A DNA stretch of 64,000 nt from Asterias amurensis (Eukaryota; Echinodermata; Asteroidea; Forcipulatida; Asteriidae): positions 7,131,391 through 7,195,390 of the forward strand of contig NC_092657.1 of assembly GCF_032118995.1 (NCBI RefSeq), given 5' to 3'. Every line of letters starts with the position of its first letter. The stretch's first letter is position 1. Of the stretch, positions 32,502 to 43,550 are shown one piece after another. The position numbers were made by a program, and so were the translations under genes. Below the pieces are notes generated by a model. It did no database searches and was not told the DNA's origin. It worked only from the letters and a program-made list of their open reading frames with translations.

Positions 32502-32949
32502 TGTGGTGAATAACTCATAACAGGTTACGGCATTCTGGGAAAATCTCCCAATTGAAAAGTTAAAGCCCCTTTTTAAGGTAATATGCTTATGTAAAAAAAA
32601 TCCTCCTTTTTATACGACAATCAACATGGTAAAATTAGGATTGTATACAGCTCGTAAAATCAAGTAATGAAAAGTGAATGATCACAATTAATGCACAATG
32701 TTACGATATCAGTGTTTGACTTGCTTTGTCCTCAAGTTAAATTAATTTTGTTATGCTAATTATATCTGAGCTAATTGAAGTTCACTTTTTTATTTTTCAA
32801 AAGGCTTGTTGACTACTTATAGTCTTTTACACAAATTATCTAGCTATAAACTGTAAAACATTTTCCAATAAACCAATTGAATCTGAACAAGACTTCAGGT
32901 CTAACGCTATTCACGGGTATCTGAAGGCACACAAGTTTGTGGAACAACG

Positions 32950-33095
32950 GTATCTTTTTCTTTCATTTTTTTTTTTCTTGCAACTTTGATGACCAAATTG
33001 AGCGCAAATTTTCACAGGTTTGTTATGTTTATGTACAGGGATACACCAAGTGTGGTTTTTGATCGTTATACCAAACGTGTCCAGTGACTTGAAGT
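32950..33095. mobile_element. MITE family 1 fragment
   Basis: GATGACCAAATTGAGCGCAA, TTTTCACAGGTTTGTTATGT and ACCAAACGTGTCCAGTGACT match one half of MITE family 1. It marks the outer edge of the right arm. Confidence 0.7.
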
Positions 33096-33591
33096 CAGCT
33101 AGTTATTTAAATCTCACTAATAAATCTTGAGAAAGTACTGTTTGCTCTGCCTTTTCGGGCATTTGAAAGATTGGTTGTGTTCTTGAAACTATAGAGGGAA
33201 ACAGAAATAAAGCTGAAATGAACGGACCGCACGAGAATGAGTTAAGCTTTGACTTATTTCCGTTATCTCTGATAACAAAAATCATTGCCCAAAATCCTAT
33301 CACCTTGACCTTTTTTAAGGTGAGAAAATAGTTTCTTCACACCTACTGAAATATTTTTCAAACAAGTAAATTTTGTTCCTTTTCTTGTTCTGGTTCTGAG
33401 TGTTTGAAACAAGTCAAAGTTTGCATCAGTTAAGTCAATGCTATAAACATAGTATGTTATACGTACTTCTCTAGGAGAACCTCTCAATATTTCATATTAT
33501 GGTTTTAATGATGCATTTGTTACTAAGTATCATAGTTCAAATAAATATGTTGTTATTGATGAAAATGGGAATCCCTGAGCAGCTTTTGATG

Positions 33592-33839
33592 GGTGCGTTC
33601 GATTAGCTTCCCTGGGTCTACCCCGCGGTGCTCACTCGGGTGACCCCTGCCCCTGACAAGAGCTAAACGAACGATCTACCACCGTTCTCATAGTGACGTC
33701 ATGCACCTGCCCCAAGTGACCCACGCCACAAGCAGTGCACTGGGGGCTGACCAGAGTGAGCCCATGGTATGACGTCAAAGCTAATCCAACCCACCGAGGC
33801 AGACCGGGTCTGCCCAGGGAAGCTAAACGAACGCACCCA
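33592..33839. mobile_element. Fold-back MITE with GGTGCGTTCGATTAGCTTCC ends
   Basis: Left GGTGCGTTCGATTAGCTTCC then CTGGGTCTACCC; right GGGTCTGCCCAGGGAAGCTA then AACGAACGCACCC. About 250 bp, with an internal repeat of CACTCGGGTGACCC-like words. Confidence 0.87.
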
Positions 33840-33840
33840 A

Positions 33841-34786
33841 CGTGTATTACGCCTATGTACAAGATTTAGACACGCTTCCACAGCACAGAGCGAGTTCGAG
33901 TGGGCACATTTTAGTCGACCCGTGGTTGACTACTGTTCCCCTCTGCGCTCTACACACGTTCGAGTGGAACATGCTGTTGGGAGCAGTGAAGAAACTATGG
34001 GCTCGAGGCCGGTTCCAAATGGTCAACCAGCCTGGGCTCGGGTGCAAATGGTCAACCTTTAGTTTATATTGTGCACGCTCGAACTTGCTCCTATAGATGT
34101 CTTTGAGCGAAGAACTTGACCGTTATTCCCCCTCCCCAGTGCGCAACCGACAAGTGAGCAGCACAACCCAATGGGCAGTCTAGTCTGGCACCCCGTGTTC
34201 GCCCATGCGTTTTTAGGAACAAAATGGCTTCTAATCGCAAATTGTCGTAACTCTCCCAATATAGTAATTTCTTTTCAAAGCGCGGTTAGGGCCGAGATTT
34301 GCATACATTGCTCCCATTGGCTTGCGGCATCTGTATTATAATATCTCCACAACACCATATCACATAGTTTCTCGCAAGGCAAGTGTTCCCCTATTAAAAC
34401 TATTTGTTTCAGTCTGCATTCCTTGCTCTTTGGTCTCAGATATAATGCTGACCCTGCAAAATGACTTACAGACTGCTGGTACACGTATCATATGCAGGTG
34501 AAAGCTGGTCTTGCTCTGGTTAGGTTTCTATATATCAGGGGTATAATCAAAATAAACTAAAATCAGTGATTCAGTTTGCTGAAAACCAGATGAGAAAAAA
34601 TTGTTCCTCGACAGTGTTGTGGGCCCAATTTCATCATGGCTCTTCTGGATCTGCTCACCGCCAAATTATGCGCTTAGGAGCATCATTCTCCGCTTACGTG
34701 CTAGCGCTGAATTTTTGCACTGGCTTTATAAGCGTAGAATGCCTAGTAACGTAGAGTAGGCATGCGCATCAGCTAACATTCCCCCG
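33841..34786. other. Unassigned intergenic sequence
   Basis: No gene is seen. GGGCCCAATTTCATCATGGC at 34621 looks like one end of a GGGCCCAATTTC-type MITE. Confidence 0.35.
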
Positions 34787-34937
34787 TTAAAGACCATGGA
34801 CATTATTGGTAATTGTCAAAGACCAATCTTCTCACTTGGGTATCTCAACATATGCATGAAATAATAATAATAATAAATAATACTAATTACAACATTTATA
34901 GAGCGCTAAATAATAAACCTGTGAAAACTTGAGCTCA

Positions 34938-35088
34938 ATAGACCTTATCGCAAATACCAATGCGCAAGCGCAGACTGTTGAATGAGGTGCATTGTGGGAT
35001 AGATATGCATCAAATTTTGCTACCAGCTAGACCACAATGCACCTAATTCCAAGCTTTACGCGCGCGCCCCGGTATTTGCGAAATGGTC
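34938..35088. mobile_element. Nested MITE with ATAGACCTTATCGCAAATAC ends
   Basis: Left ATAGACCTTATCGCAAATAC, right GGTATTTGCGAAATGGTCTAT. Inside, TGCATTGTGG and CCACAATGCA pair. Inserted into MITE 1 copy C. Confidence 0.8.
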
Positions 35089-35312
35089 TATGGACCCTTC
35101 CCATGAAATAAATGCTAATTACATTCACGCATGCGTACACCCTGTTGGTTGGCAAACGCCATAGAGTTGTACACTAAGCAGACGCACAATCGCGTCTGCG
35201 TCACGCAACCATTAGCCGTGTACAAAACAGCGCGATGTTCCCTCATTTTGCCATCCAAAACGTTAGTGCGCACGCGCTATGTGCAATTTACATAATTCAT
35301 GGGAAGGGTCTA
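35089..35312. mobile_element. Nested MITE with GGACCCTTCCCATGAA ends
   Basis: GGACCCTTCCCATGAAATAA on the left pairs with TTCATGGGAAGGGTC on the right. It abuts the previous MITE directly. Confidence 0.75.
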
Positions 35313-35592
35313 TTGGTCGTCGAAGTTGCGAGACAATAATGAAAGAAAAGAAAACTACTTGTCACAAGAAGTTGCGTGCTTTTAGAGTCTTGATTTCGAT
35401 ACCTCAAATTCTAAATCTGAGGTCTCGAAATCAAATTCGCAGAAAACTACTTCTTTTCTCGAAAGCTACGTCACTTCAGAGGAAACCGTTTCTCACAATG
35501 TTTTATACTATCAACCTGTCCCCATTACTCGTTTAATACCAAGTAAGGTTTTATGCTAATAATTATTTTGGGTAATTGCTGTCCACTGCCTT

Positions 35593-35962
35593 TAAAGTCA
35601 TTATACACTTTCGGTACAGAAACAAAATAAAGTTCACAGATTTACAAATAATTTACAGGGTTTACAAAAGGTAATGATGAAAGACTTATCTTGAAATATT
35701 ATTCCATGAAATGCTTTACTTTTTGAGAAAACATTAAAACAATGTCAATTCTCGATAGCGAGAAATACGGATTTATTTTAAACACATGTCATGACACGGC
35801 GAAACGTGCGGAAACAAGGATGGGTTTTCCCGTTATTTTCTCCCTGCTCCGATGACCGATTGAGCCTAAATTTGCACAGGTTTGTTAATTATATATAAGT
35901 TGTGGTACACGAAGTGTGGGCCTTGGTCAATATTGTTAACCGAAAGTGTCCAATGGCTTTAA
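35593..35962. mobile_element. MITE family 2 copy
   Basis: Ends TTAAAGTCATTATACACTTT and CGAAAGTGTCCAATGGCTTT. It begins at the TTTAAAG where MITE 1 copy C ends. Confidence 0.88.
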
Positions 35963-37038
35963 CTCGAGAAATAGCCTTAACGTAAGCAAACAATTCCCTT
36001 TCGCAAGCGTCAATTCTTTGCTGACGCCAAGCAGAGCCATACAATTGGGCCCTACTTGCACGACAGGTGTCTTATTTCGGCACTAGCCGTGTAAAGAGCG
36101 TAGAATGCTAAGCACCCCCCAAAACCGGGCTAGAGATAATAGTTTTGTAAAGTTTGGAACCTCCCTAATATCTTCCGTCTTAATCGTGAACGGTCTAGGG
36201 TGCCAAACATCATTTACAGGAGCAGTCAGTATTGCATTTCTTGTTAGTGCATAATACGCATGTAACTTTGATTAAACAAATTTAATTAAAATTGACTGGC
36301 TCCTTTGGTACTTTGAAAATGTGTATACTTTATTTAAGAGGGTTACCTGGTTACAAAAATTTGTTGTGACAGTGATATAAATTCTACTATCAGGGCCTGT
36401 TCACACATACACTAGTGAAAATAGGGCAAAAACGGTAATTTCTAATTTATGCAAATTATTCATATTTCCCGTACTTTTTTTTTTATACGTTTTTTATACT
36501 TTGTTTTGGAGGGCTTCAAGAGACTTTTGCAGCAAAATTTTAGGTACAATCGTAATCAGTTTGACTATTATCAGAGGGCGTATGCATGTGGGGGAAAAAA
36601 GAGGCAAAAACGGCAATTTTTTCAATTAATGTAAGTAAAGCATATTTCCCCTGCTTACTTTTTACGTTTTTGACATGTTGTTTTGGAGGGTTTGGAAAGA
36701 CTGTTGCAAACAAAACCACATCTATTGCTACTTTGTCAAACAATAGATTGGCTAGACTATTGCTCATGCCCACAACTAAGGTTTTGTTTTAATGATAGGA
36801 CCCGCTAAGATAAATAATGTACGTGACGGAGTAGAGATTCCAAACAATGTTTGAATACACGCCAATCGTTGCATACATCCCCATACTTCGGGGCAATTGG
36901 TTGACCATGTATTGTGTCTGGAAAACGCAATTTCACTTGCTGTGATGTTTAATTCAACTTTGAGTGTTTGTTTTTTCAACGGTATAGTATTACTTAGTTA
37001 TAAGCGTACATATGCGTCTCAGTGGCGCTCGAGGCGGC
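35963..37038. other. Intergenic sequence with a decayed duplication
   Basis: 36415-36720 holds two diverged copies, about 178 bp apart, of a block with GGCAAAAACGGTAATTT and TGTTTTGGAGGG. No gene is recognised. Confidence 0.45.
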
Positions 37039-37322
37039 TTAAATGGAAGGTACACGTTTGGTATAAAACATTGTGATAAACGGCTCCCTCTGAAGTAGCA
37101 AAGATTTTAAGAAAGTGGTAATTTATCACTGAAATAATACAAGACTTCTAGCCAGAAGTATTTTTCTTTCAACAAGGGTGTTTTTTCTGTCAACATTTTC
37201 TCGCAACTTCGATGACCAATTAAGCTCATATTTCACAGGTTTGTTATTTTATGCTTATGTTGGGATACACCAAGTGAGAAGACTGGTGTTTTACAATTAC
37301 CAAACGTGTACCTTCTCTTTAA
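37039..37322. mobile_element. MITE family 1 variant (GGTACACGTTTGGT ends), deleted core
   Basis: The termini TTAAATGGAAGGTACACGTT and AACGTGTACCTTCTCTTTAA differ from the GTGGACACTATTGG type, but the internal blocks are shared. The same variant is seen at 46411. Confidence 0.82.
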
Positions 37323-37375
37323 CAAACGTTTTTTTTTTCCTGCAAGGTATGTTTGTTGGACTATGTTTGATGCGA

Positions 37376-37790
37376 GACCTATACTTCTTTTACACAGCAC
37401 AATGTAATAGTTAACAAGGTGCTGCTTCGCAATATGCTGCCAATGAGACATACTCCTTTTACACAGCACAATGTAATCGTTAACAAGGTGCTGCTTCGCA
37501 ATATGTTGCCAATGAGACATACTCCTTTTACATATCACCATGTAATAGTTAACAAGGTGCTGCTTCGCAATATGCTGCCAATGAGACATACTCCTTTTAC
37601 ACAGCACAATGTAATCGTTAACAAGGTGCTGCTTCGCAATATGCTGCCAATGAGACATACTCCTTTTACACAGCACAATGTAATCGTTAACAAGGTACTG
37701 CTTCGCAATATGCTGCCAATGAGACATACTCCTTTTACACAGCACAATGTAATAGTTAACAAGGTGCTGCTTCGCAATATGTTGCCAATC
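37376..37790. repeat. Six 69-bp tandem repeats
   Basis: AACAAGGTGCTGCTTCGCAA starts at 37413, 37482, 37551, 37620, 37689 and 37758, exactly 69 bp apart with only a few base changes. It is open on both strands (a LLRNMLPMRHTPFTQHNVIV unit on plus, a SMSHWQHIAKQHLVNDYIVL unit on minus) because the unit is 3 x 23. There is no evidence of transcription. Confidence 0.95.
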
Positions 37791-37993
37791 AAGCATGACA
37801 GCGTGTTTTCAAATAATGAGGCTTGCCTGAAAGGATCACATTGTCTTGGATCGGAAGAGTTGGTCTATAAAAAAAGCGTTTGAAACCGTTTGTAATGAAA
37901 TGTATATAGTTGGAAAGATGTTTTAAAAGAAGAATAAAATGATCCAAACAAATATCACTCAAAACTGCACGGTTTTTATTTTACGTTGCGAAT

Positions 37994-38055
37994 TAACACG
38001 GTCGGCCATTTATGGGAGTCAACTTTTTGACTCCCATAAATGGCCGACCGTGTTA
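37994..38055. repeat. Perfect 29-bp hairpin with 4-nt loop
   Basis: The arm TAACACGGTCGGCCATTTAT plus GGGAGTCAA (37994-38022) is exactly complementary to 38027-38055, with loop CTTT. A related but unpaired piece (TTTTACGTTGCGA then GTCCGCCATTAAC) occurs near 38633-38662. Confidence 0.95.
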
Positions 38056-38059
38056 GTCG

Positions 38060-40240
38060 ACGAGGTAAAACGAACCCCACGCAATTTTGAGGCATATTTG
38101 TGTAGGTCATTGTATTCTACTTTTACATCTTTCTAACCAATCAATTTTATAACAAATGGTTACAAACGCTTTTCAAAGACCAACTCGACCGATCAAAGGC
38201 AACGTGTTCCTTGAACTTGTGACTATACTTTTTACCATTAGCGTGGAGCACCGGTTGAATGCATCGACAACGTTGAAGTATATGCCTTTCTTTCGTTCCT
38301 ACCATGGAGGAAGGAATATAGAAGGAGCTCGAACGAAGGGACATCAAAAGTCGAACCTGCGGTACCGCGGTCGTTTAACGACACCTCGTAATCACCGACA
38401 TACCTTATACAGACAATGGGCGACCTGGCGTATGTGAGTTTGCGCGTGCGCACTTGGTTCTTCACTCAACCATGGTGTCGTGTGTCATATGGATATAATA
38501 TCCTGGTGTCATGTGTAGGATAACAGGAAAATTGTTCACAATCAAAAACTTTTTTTTTTTTTAAATCATCCATCCAATTTTTTAACATTAACACTTACAC
38601 TTCATCGTGTGTTGACACTTTTCAAGTTTTTGGTTTTACGTTGCGAGAGACAGTCCGCCATTAACAGTGCTTGTGCATGCACGACATTGGAGCAACGTCA
38701 CATGTTTTCACACCTTTCATTGGTTGGTATTTTATTGAATATTCAGAAACTAGTACGGCGTGCAAAAAAAAAAAAATATTATTCAATTACTACTTAACAA
38801 ATTTAATTACGTTTTTGTCCAAAGGCATTTTGGCTACTATAGTAGAATCCAGAGATATCATAAGGCATGAAAGTAAAACACCCCACCCCCCCCCCCCCCT
38901 TGAAACACACACTTCATAACAATCCGTTTTCCACCATTTCAGACCAGTAATGTTTGGTTTCAGGAGATAAGAAACCAATCTATGATATTTTCGCTTTAAT
39001 GTAGACTAAATATTTATTACGCTTATCGGAATTTATTACAGTATTCAGTAAATCAAAAAAAAAGAAATTTGGGTCACTTTCACTTAAAATATTTTAATAT
39101 TTTCCCCATATTGGCACACCATAGAATCCCAAATAGTAGCCACCACACGTGATGGCACGTGATCCATCTAGTGACGAAATGCAGAATGAAACTCAATCTA
39201 GCAGATAGTAATTTTTTTTTTAACATTTGAGGTTGGATGATGTTTCTTTCACTCATTTGAATGTTGGCATAATAATGTACTAGTGATTAGTACCAAAAAT
39301 CAATCATTTTATAAATGTTTGAGCATAACCAACGACAGGAAACGTTTTTCTCAGCATGATTAAGTCTGATGAAAATACAGACCATGAGTAAACTGCATAG
39401 CTTCTGTCACCGGCTGCTTGCACAGTCTCGCGGTAAACGGGAATCAAAGTTTGGGACCGAAAACATATGAGGGTCGATAACGTATGACGCTACGATACAG
39501 AAAAACAACTTTTTTGAGACCTGATAAAAATTGTGTACACTTGTGCTCACCAAATCGAAAAACACAATCGAATACCAATATCCCTCGTGTGCTAATACCC
39601 AACTTTTGAACCACCGCTAGTGACCGAAAAGTTAAAAAGAATGAAAAATATGCCATGATGTTTCAGTGAAACACCACAAATGGTAAATGAAACCGTGTGT
39701 ATTCACAATTCTTGTCTCCAATGATTCAACTTTACACGAAGGCAACGGTGCAGAGCGGCGGTACCACACGTTCTGTACAAAGAAATCTAATCCTGCTCGT
39801 TAATCGGCCGTCCAGCTGGAGGTCTCCTATCTTTTTCCACTGGTTAGACGGGGGCATTTTCAGGGTATTCTTTTGTTACTCGGCGGTTTTGCGGGTCGTT
39901 CGAGCTCCTTCTATTCCTTCCTCCATGTTCCTACCAAAGCTATGTTTATGTATGCGTTCATTAAGCGCTCCTTGCTAGACATGTTGTCATAACCAAAGCA
40001 ACATCTTGAAACAAGAGTTACACAAATGAGGTATATTCATGGTACTAACAAAAGCGCTCCCACCATACAAATTGCCGTAACCTTGGCATTTTAATAATCG
40101 CACCGGTTTTGGGTGTGTGTGTTAGTGCTGTTAATTGCAAATGAACGCAAAACATCAATATCTTAATTTCCCTGGCATGCCCTAATCAAGCGTTTCAAGC
40201 GTCTGGCTCTCGTCGCTTCTGATTGGATGTGTTGTAGTTT
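38060..40240. other. Unassigned region upstream of the lectin genes
   Basis: No gene is recognised. A roughly 35-bp block (GGAGGAAGGAATA, GAAGGAGCTCGAACGA) occurs at about 38308-38340 and, inverted, at about 39896-39932. A C-run lies at 38888-38899 and A/T runs are frequent. Confidence 0.4.
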
Positions 40241-40246
40241 ATGTGT

Positions 40247-40540
40247 ATGTTTATTCATGACTCAATGCTAGTGTTGGCCAATCAAAGTGTGCGCAATTTA
40301 GCAGTTGAAACCAGAGTTACGCTTGCTTGTGAAACAGAAACAGGAGATATCATAACTGCTCTGTGCTGCAACCATTGGGTAGACTTTATCTCTCTGAAAA
40401 GAACATCACTCGCACTATGAGATATATCACAACTCCTTGGGTCGACTTTATCTCTATTTGAAGAAGATAAATTGTACTTATTTATCTCATGTCGTGTAAA
40501 CTGCCACTGTGTGTTCATCCGCGCCAAACTGTTTCGTTTT
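40247..40540 (+). promoter_or_regulatory. Conserved upstream block of lectin 1
   Basis: Shares many words with 63404-63648 upstream of lectin 3: ATGTTTATTCATGA, the CCAAT-box stretch GCCAATCAAAGTGTG (CCAAT at 40278), ATATCATAACTGCTC and CACTGTGTGTTCATC. It lies about 300-580 bp before the ATG, so it may be a distal promoter, or a 5' untranslated exon with its promoter. Confidence 0.6.
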
Positions 40541-40825
40541 AAAGGTATTTGAAAACTGTTCTTCGAACTGTTCTTGTGATGAACTTCTAAAGTGTTCCGC
40601 AAATATCTGCGGCAGTGAGAGGATAGTACAAAAATTGAAGGGAAACATAAAGGTTTTAGCGACTTCAATCTAATAAACTCTGTTTAGAGAAACCTGTTTA
40701 AATGTTTTAAAATATATTATGTACACTGAATTTTGGGTCGGTTTGAAATGACCAAAACATTGATAAATTCGTTAACAACCTAATTTGTGTAAAGAGCCAA
40801 CGCAATTGCATACATTAGCATCAAT

Positions 40826-41347
40826 ATGCTGAGTTGTGTATTCTTGATATTAGCCACTGCATTGTTGGATAGCTGTTTTTTCAAAGTGGTTGCATCTCAA
40901 GAAACGCAGTGCTATACATTTATAAGTCACCACTCCTCCTGTCCGGAGTCTTGGCATCACTGGGGAGACTCTTGCTACAGGATCACCGAGTCCAACGTTC
41001 CCTGGTTCAAGGCTAGAGACGAGTGTGGTAAGCTGGATGGTGTTCTGGCCGCACCCAGCTCAAGTCAAGAAAACAATGTAATATTGGACTTGATTGAAAA
41101 TAATGAAGAAGTATGGATCGACTGTAATGATCTAGAGGTGGAGGGAACATGGGAATGCAGAGAGGGTAACGTGGAAGTCTCCTACAGAAATTGGGGTGAA
41201 GGTGAACCCAATAATTACCTAGAGAAGGAACACTGTGCCCTTATTTCTAAGATGTATGGAAATAGGCGCCAGTGGCTGGATGGGACATGCAATGTAAAGT
41301 ATTCAGCTGTTTGCAAACTGCCACGCAAACCGATCCTTCACGTGTGA
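40826..41347 (+). CDS. Secreted C-type lectin, copy 1
   Basis: An intronless 173-residue protein: signal segment to about residue 24, then one long-form C-type lectin domain. Expected disulfides are C39-C50, C67-C163 and C137-C155, with an extra pair C100-C111 in WIDCNDLEVEGTWEC. EPN (127-129) is the mannose-type calcium/sugar motif, but the usual WND is WLD (150-152), so calcium binding at site 2 may be weakened. Family members are secreted pattern-recognition lectins in echinoderms; specificity here is inferred only. The start is supported by the motif AGCATCAATATG, shared with copies 2 and 3. AATAAA at 41538 is a likely poly(A) signal. Confidence 0.93.
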   Translation: MLSCVFLILATALLDSCFFKVVASQETQCYTFISHHSSCPESWHHWGDSCYRITESNVPWFKARDECGKLDGVLAAPSSSQENNVILDLIENNEEVWIDCNDLEVEGTWECREGNVEVSYRNWGEGEPNNYLEKEHCALISKMYGNRRQWLDGTCNVKYSAVCKLPRKPILHV

Positions 41348-41349
41348 TA

Positions 41350-42148
41350 TGGGCCAAATCAAACTACGCTGGATTAAACTCTAATGATACAATGTTGTGA
41401 GTAAACATCTCATTCATAAAAATGCCACCTAAGTCGAGTACTTCTACCAGTTCAACAGTCGGACGACATTCTAATACCATATTAATGTTCTTTCTGGCCG
41501 AAGCGAACGAGCAGCAGGGACGCCTCAGTCGAAGGGTAATAAATGAATTAAATTCACAGAATGACTACTAAAAAGCAAACTTGGTATCGCCTCATTATGT
41601 TTGAGGAATCGAGATGAATAAGCTTGAAGTTATTATCATTATGAGAGTCTATTACGGTTTTTGATACCTTTTGTCTCTGGCCATGATATGAAACACACCC
41701 ACGTGAATGAGATGTATTTAAATCAGTTTACCTGTAGACGTTTCAGCTTCAATAGTCGTCAAGTTGTTAAGAAGAAGTAAAATGTTTTCAGGAAAGTCGC
41801 GTTAATCTGTTACATGCCAACATAATTTTCTCCCGATTGCGAAGGAAATTGTTTCCGTGATTTTATTTTACTAAGTTCTCAAGAACTACAGAACCTCAGC
41901 AAGCATTTTCAAGGTAAGCACTATAACAGCACTATCTTTCAACATTAAGTAGATTGTAAATCTGTGGACGTTTTGCGTCTTACAAAGAATTTCTAAACCT
42001 TTCAAACCAATCATTATTGTTTCCCCATGCGTTTCCACATAATGTGTATGGAAGGACACATAATATATAAAAAGTCAATGTTTTTCTTCGTGGATCAAAA
42101 GAACAACGAGGTATTGCTTGTGGCTGAAGTTGATTGATCAATACCGTC
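41350..42148. other. 3' flank of lectin 1, no gene recognised
   Basis: Contains the likely 3' UTR of lectin 1 up to about 41560. Nothing else is recognisable. Confidence 0.4.
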
Positions 42149-42524
42149 TTAAGGCACCTTTGGTAGTTAATGTCAAAAACCTGCATTCTCACCTGGTATA
42201 TCCCAACATATTTTGCATAAAATAACAAACCTGTGAATTCAATTGGCCTCAATTGGTCATCAAAGTTGAGTAATATAAAAGAAAAAACACACTTGTTGCA
42301 CAATATGGTTGTGCTTTCAGATGCATAATAAAATGCTTCAGCTGAAGTCTTTGATACTAAATTGAATGAGAAACTACTTCTTTCTCCAAAACTATATACG
42401 CAACTTCAGAGGGAGCCGTTTCTCACAATGTTGTAATCAACAGCTCTCCATTGCCAACTACCAAGTAAGTTCTTTTGCTGAAAATTATTTCGATTAATTA
42501 GCAATAGTGTGCAGTGCCTTTAAC
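42149..42524. mobile_element. MITE family 1 copy E (diverged)
   Basis: Ends TTAAGGCACCTTTGGTAGTT and AATAGTGTGCAGTGCCTTTA. Interior blocks CAGAGGGAGCCGTTTCTCAC and ATTTTGCATAAAATAACAAA. Confidence 0.82.
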
Positions 42525-42576
42525 GAACCTCCATTGTTTCTGGATTGTCATGCTGTTTAGCTGGTATTCATGTTAT

Positions 42577-43155
42577 TTAAAGTCCCCTGGAAGTGGTATT
42601 TTTTCAAAATAAAGCTTTTGTCACTAATATATGTGTTTTGATGAGTGGAATGTGAATAAACAGTTAACTAAGGTTTTAAAAAATCAGTTCTTATGTTATT
42701 TACAAAATTAAGAGTAGACCCAGACCCGAGAGGGCGCTGTTCGTGACGTCAATCGAAGCAGACTTTGCCTGTAATGCGTAGAGTAAACACAATTGCAAAG
42801 TATTTGTGCGGACCAAGTCGTGAGTTTGTACGTTTAAAAAAAAAAATGTTTTTTTTCCGGCAATGCCGACCAGGTGTATTGCTGCTGAATGCAGAAAAAC
42901 ACTTTTTGAAATGTACCAACTCACGACTTGGACGTACATGTACTTTGCACGTGTGTTAACTATACGCATTGCAGGCAAAGTCTGCCTCGATTGACGTCAC
43001 AAAAGGGGTAGGCGGAGTCAGCCCCCCAAACAACTTTATATATTTTTTAAACATATAAATCGTGACAAACAATTACTAAAAAAAATGTTTTATTGTTCGT
43101 AAGCATATACTCTTATGTTTGAAAGAAAACAAATTATATTCCCAGGTGACTTTAA
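42577..43155. mobile_element. MITE family 3, full copy 2
   Basis: Ends TTAAAGTCCCCTGGAAGTGG and CCCAGGTGACTTTAA. Nearly identical in layout to 21083-21672, including the inner inverted pair and the [13 protein letters not shown]-like core. Confidence 0.88.
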
Positions 43156-43315
43156 GATAGATGACATGACACGCTATGGCAATCGTGCTTGTTCGGTCAT
43201 GGCTCCGACACTTTGGAACAAGCTACCCATTAATAAGCAAATTGTTGCTGAAAACCCATCCGTTTTGCCAATCTGGTTATGGTGCTTGAAAAGATACATA
43301 TTTAGCGTTCTATAA
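43156..43315 (+). mobile_element. CR1/Jockey-like LINE 3' end fragment
   Basis: The frame reads DDMTRYGNRACSVMAPTLWN then KLP, matching the conserved LINE tail pattern (R.FS..AP.LWN.LP), and ends CLKRYIFSVL. Only about 50 codons remain, directly after MITE 3. Confidence 0.65.
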
Positions 43316-43339
43316 ATGTTTTGATTGAGATAAGTGTAT

Positions 43340-43505
43340 TGGGTTCAAAGTGTACGGGACCAGCGTGACCAACTTAGTGTACGGGACCAACTGTACGTCT
43401 CAACCAGAGGACGATTCCTTTTACGAGTGTCTTGCTGAGAACTGATGACCGGGACTCGAACTTAATCTTAGAAACCCTGCCCATTGACCAGGTGTTATTA
43501 ACTTA
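43340..43505 (-). mobile_element. tRNA-derived SINE fragment
   Basis: On the minus strand AGTTCGAGTCCCGGTCATCA resembles a B box, followed by CAGAGGACGAT-type body sequence (complement). It matches the piece at 46230-46390. Confidence 0.6.
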
Positions 43506-43550
43506 AAGAAATTTTCTGTGTTCAGAAATATTTTAATTCGCCATAGACGC

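Larger units (their letters stand above)
27545..33070. repeat. Right arm of the large inverted duplication
   Basis: The inverse partner of 9940-24870. It carries the compact copy of the fibrinogen gene with introns of about 1198, 1269, 85 and 838 bp. Confidence 0.85.
34787..35597. mobile_element. MITE family 1 copy C, interrupted by two other MITEs
   Basis: The outer ends are TTAAAGACCATGGACATTAT and TGTCCACTGCCTTTAA. The interior is split at about 34940-35312 by two fold-back elements lying side by side, and an AAT-rich stretch precedes the split. Confidence 0.85.

Noticed and set aside
37233-37883. Possible repeat proteins of 154-187 codons
   Set aside because: The same situation with the 69-bp repeat; open on both strands without support.
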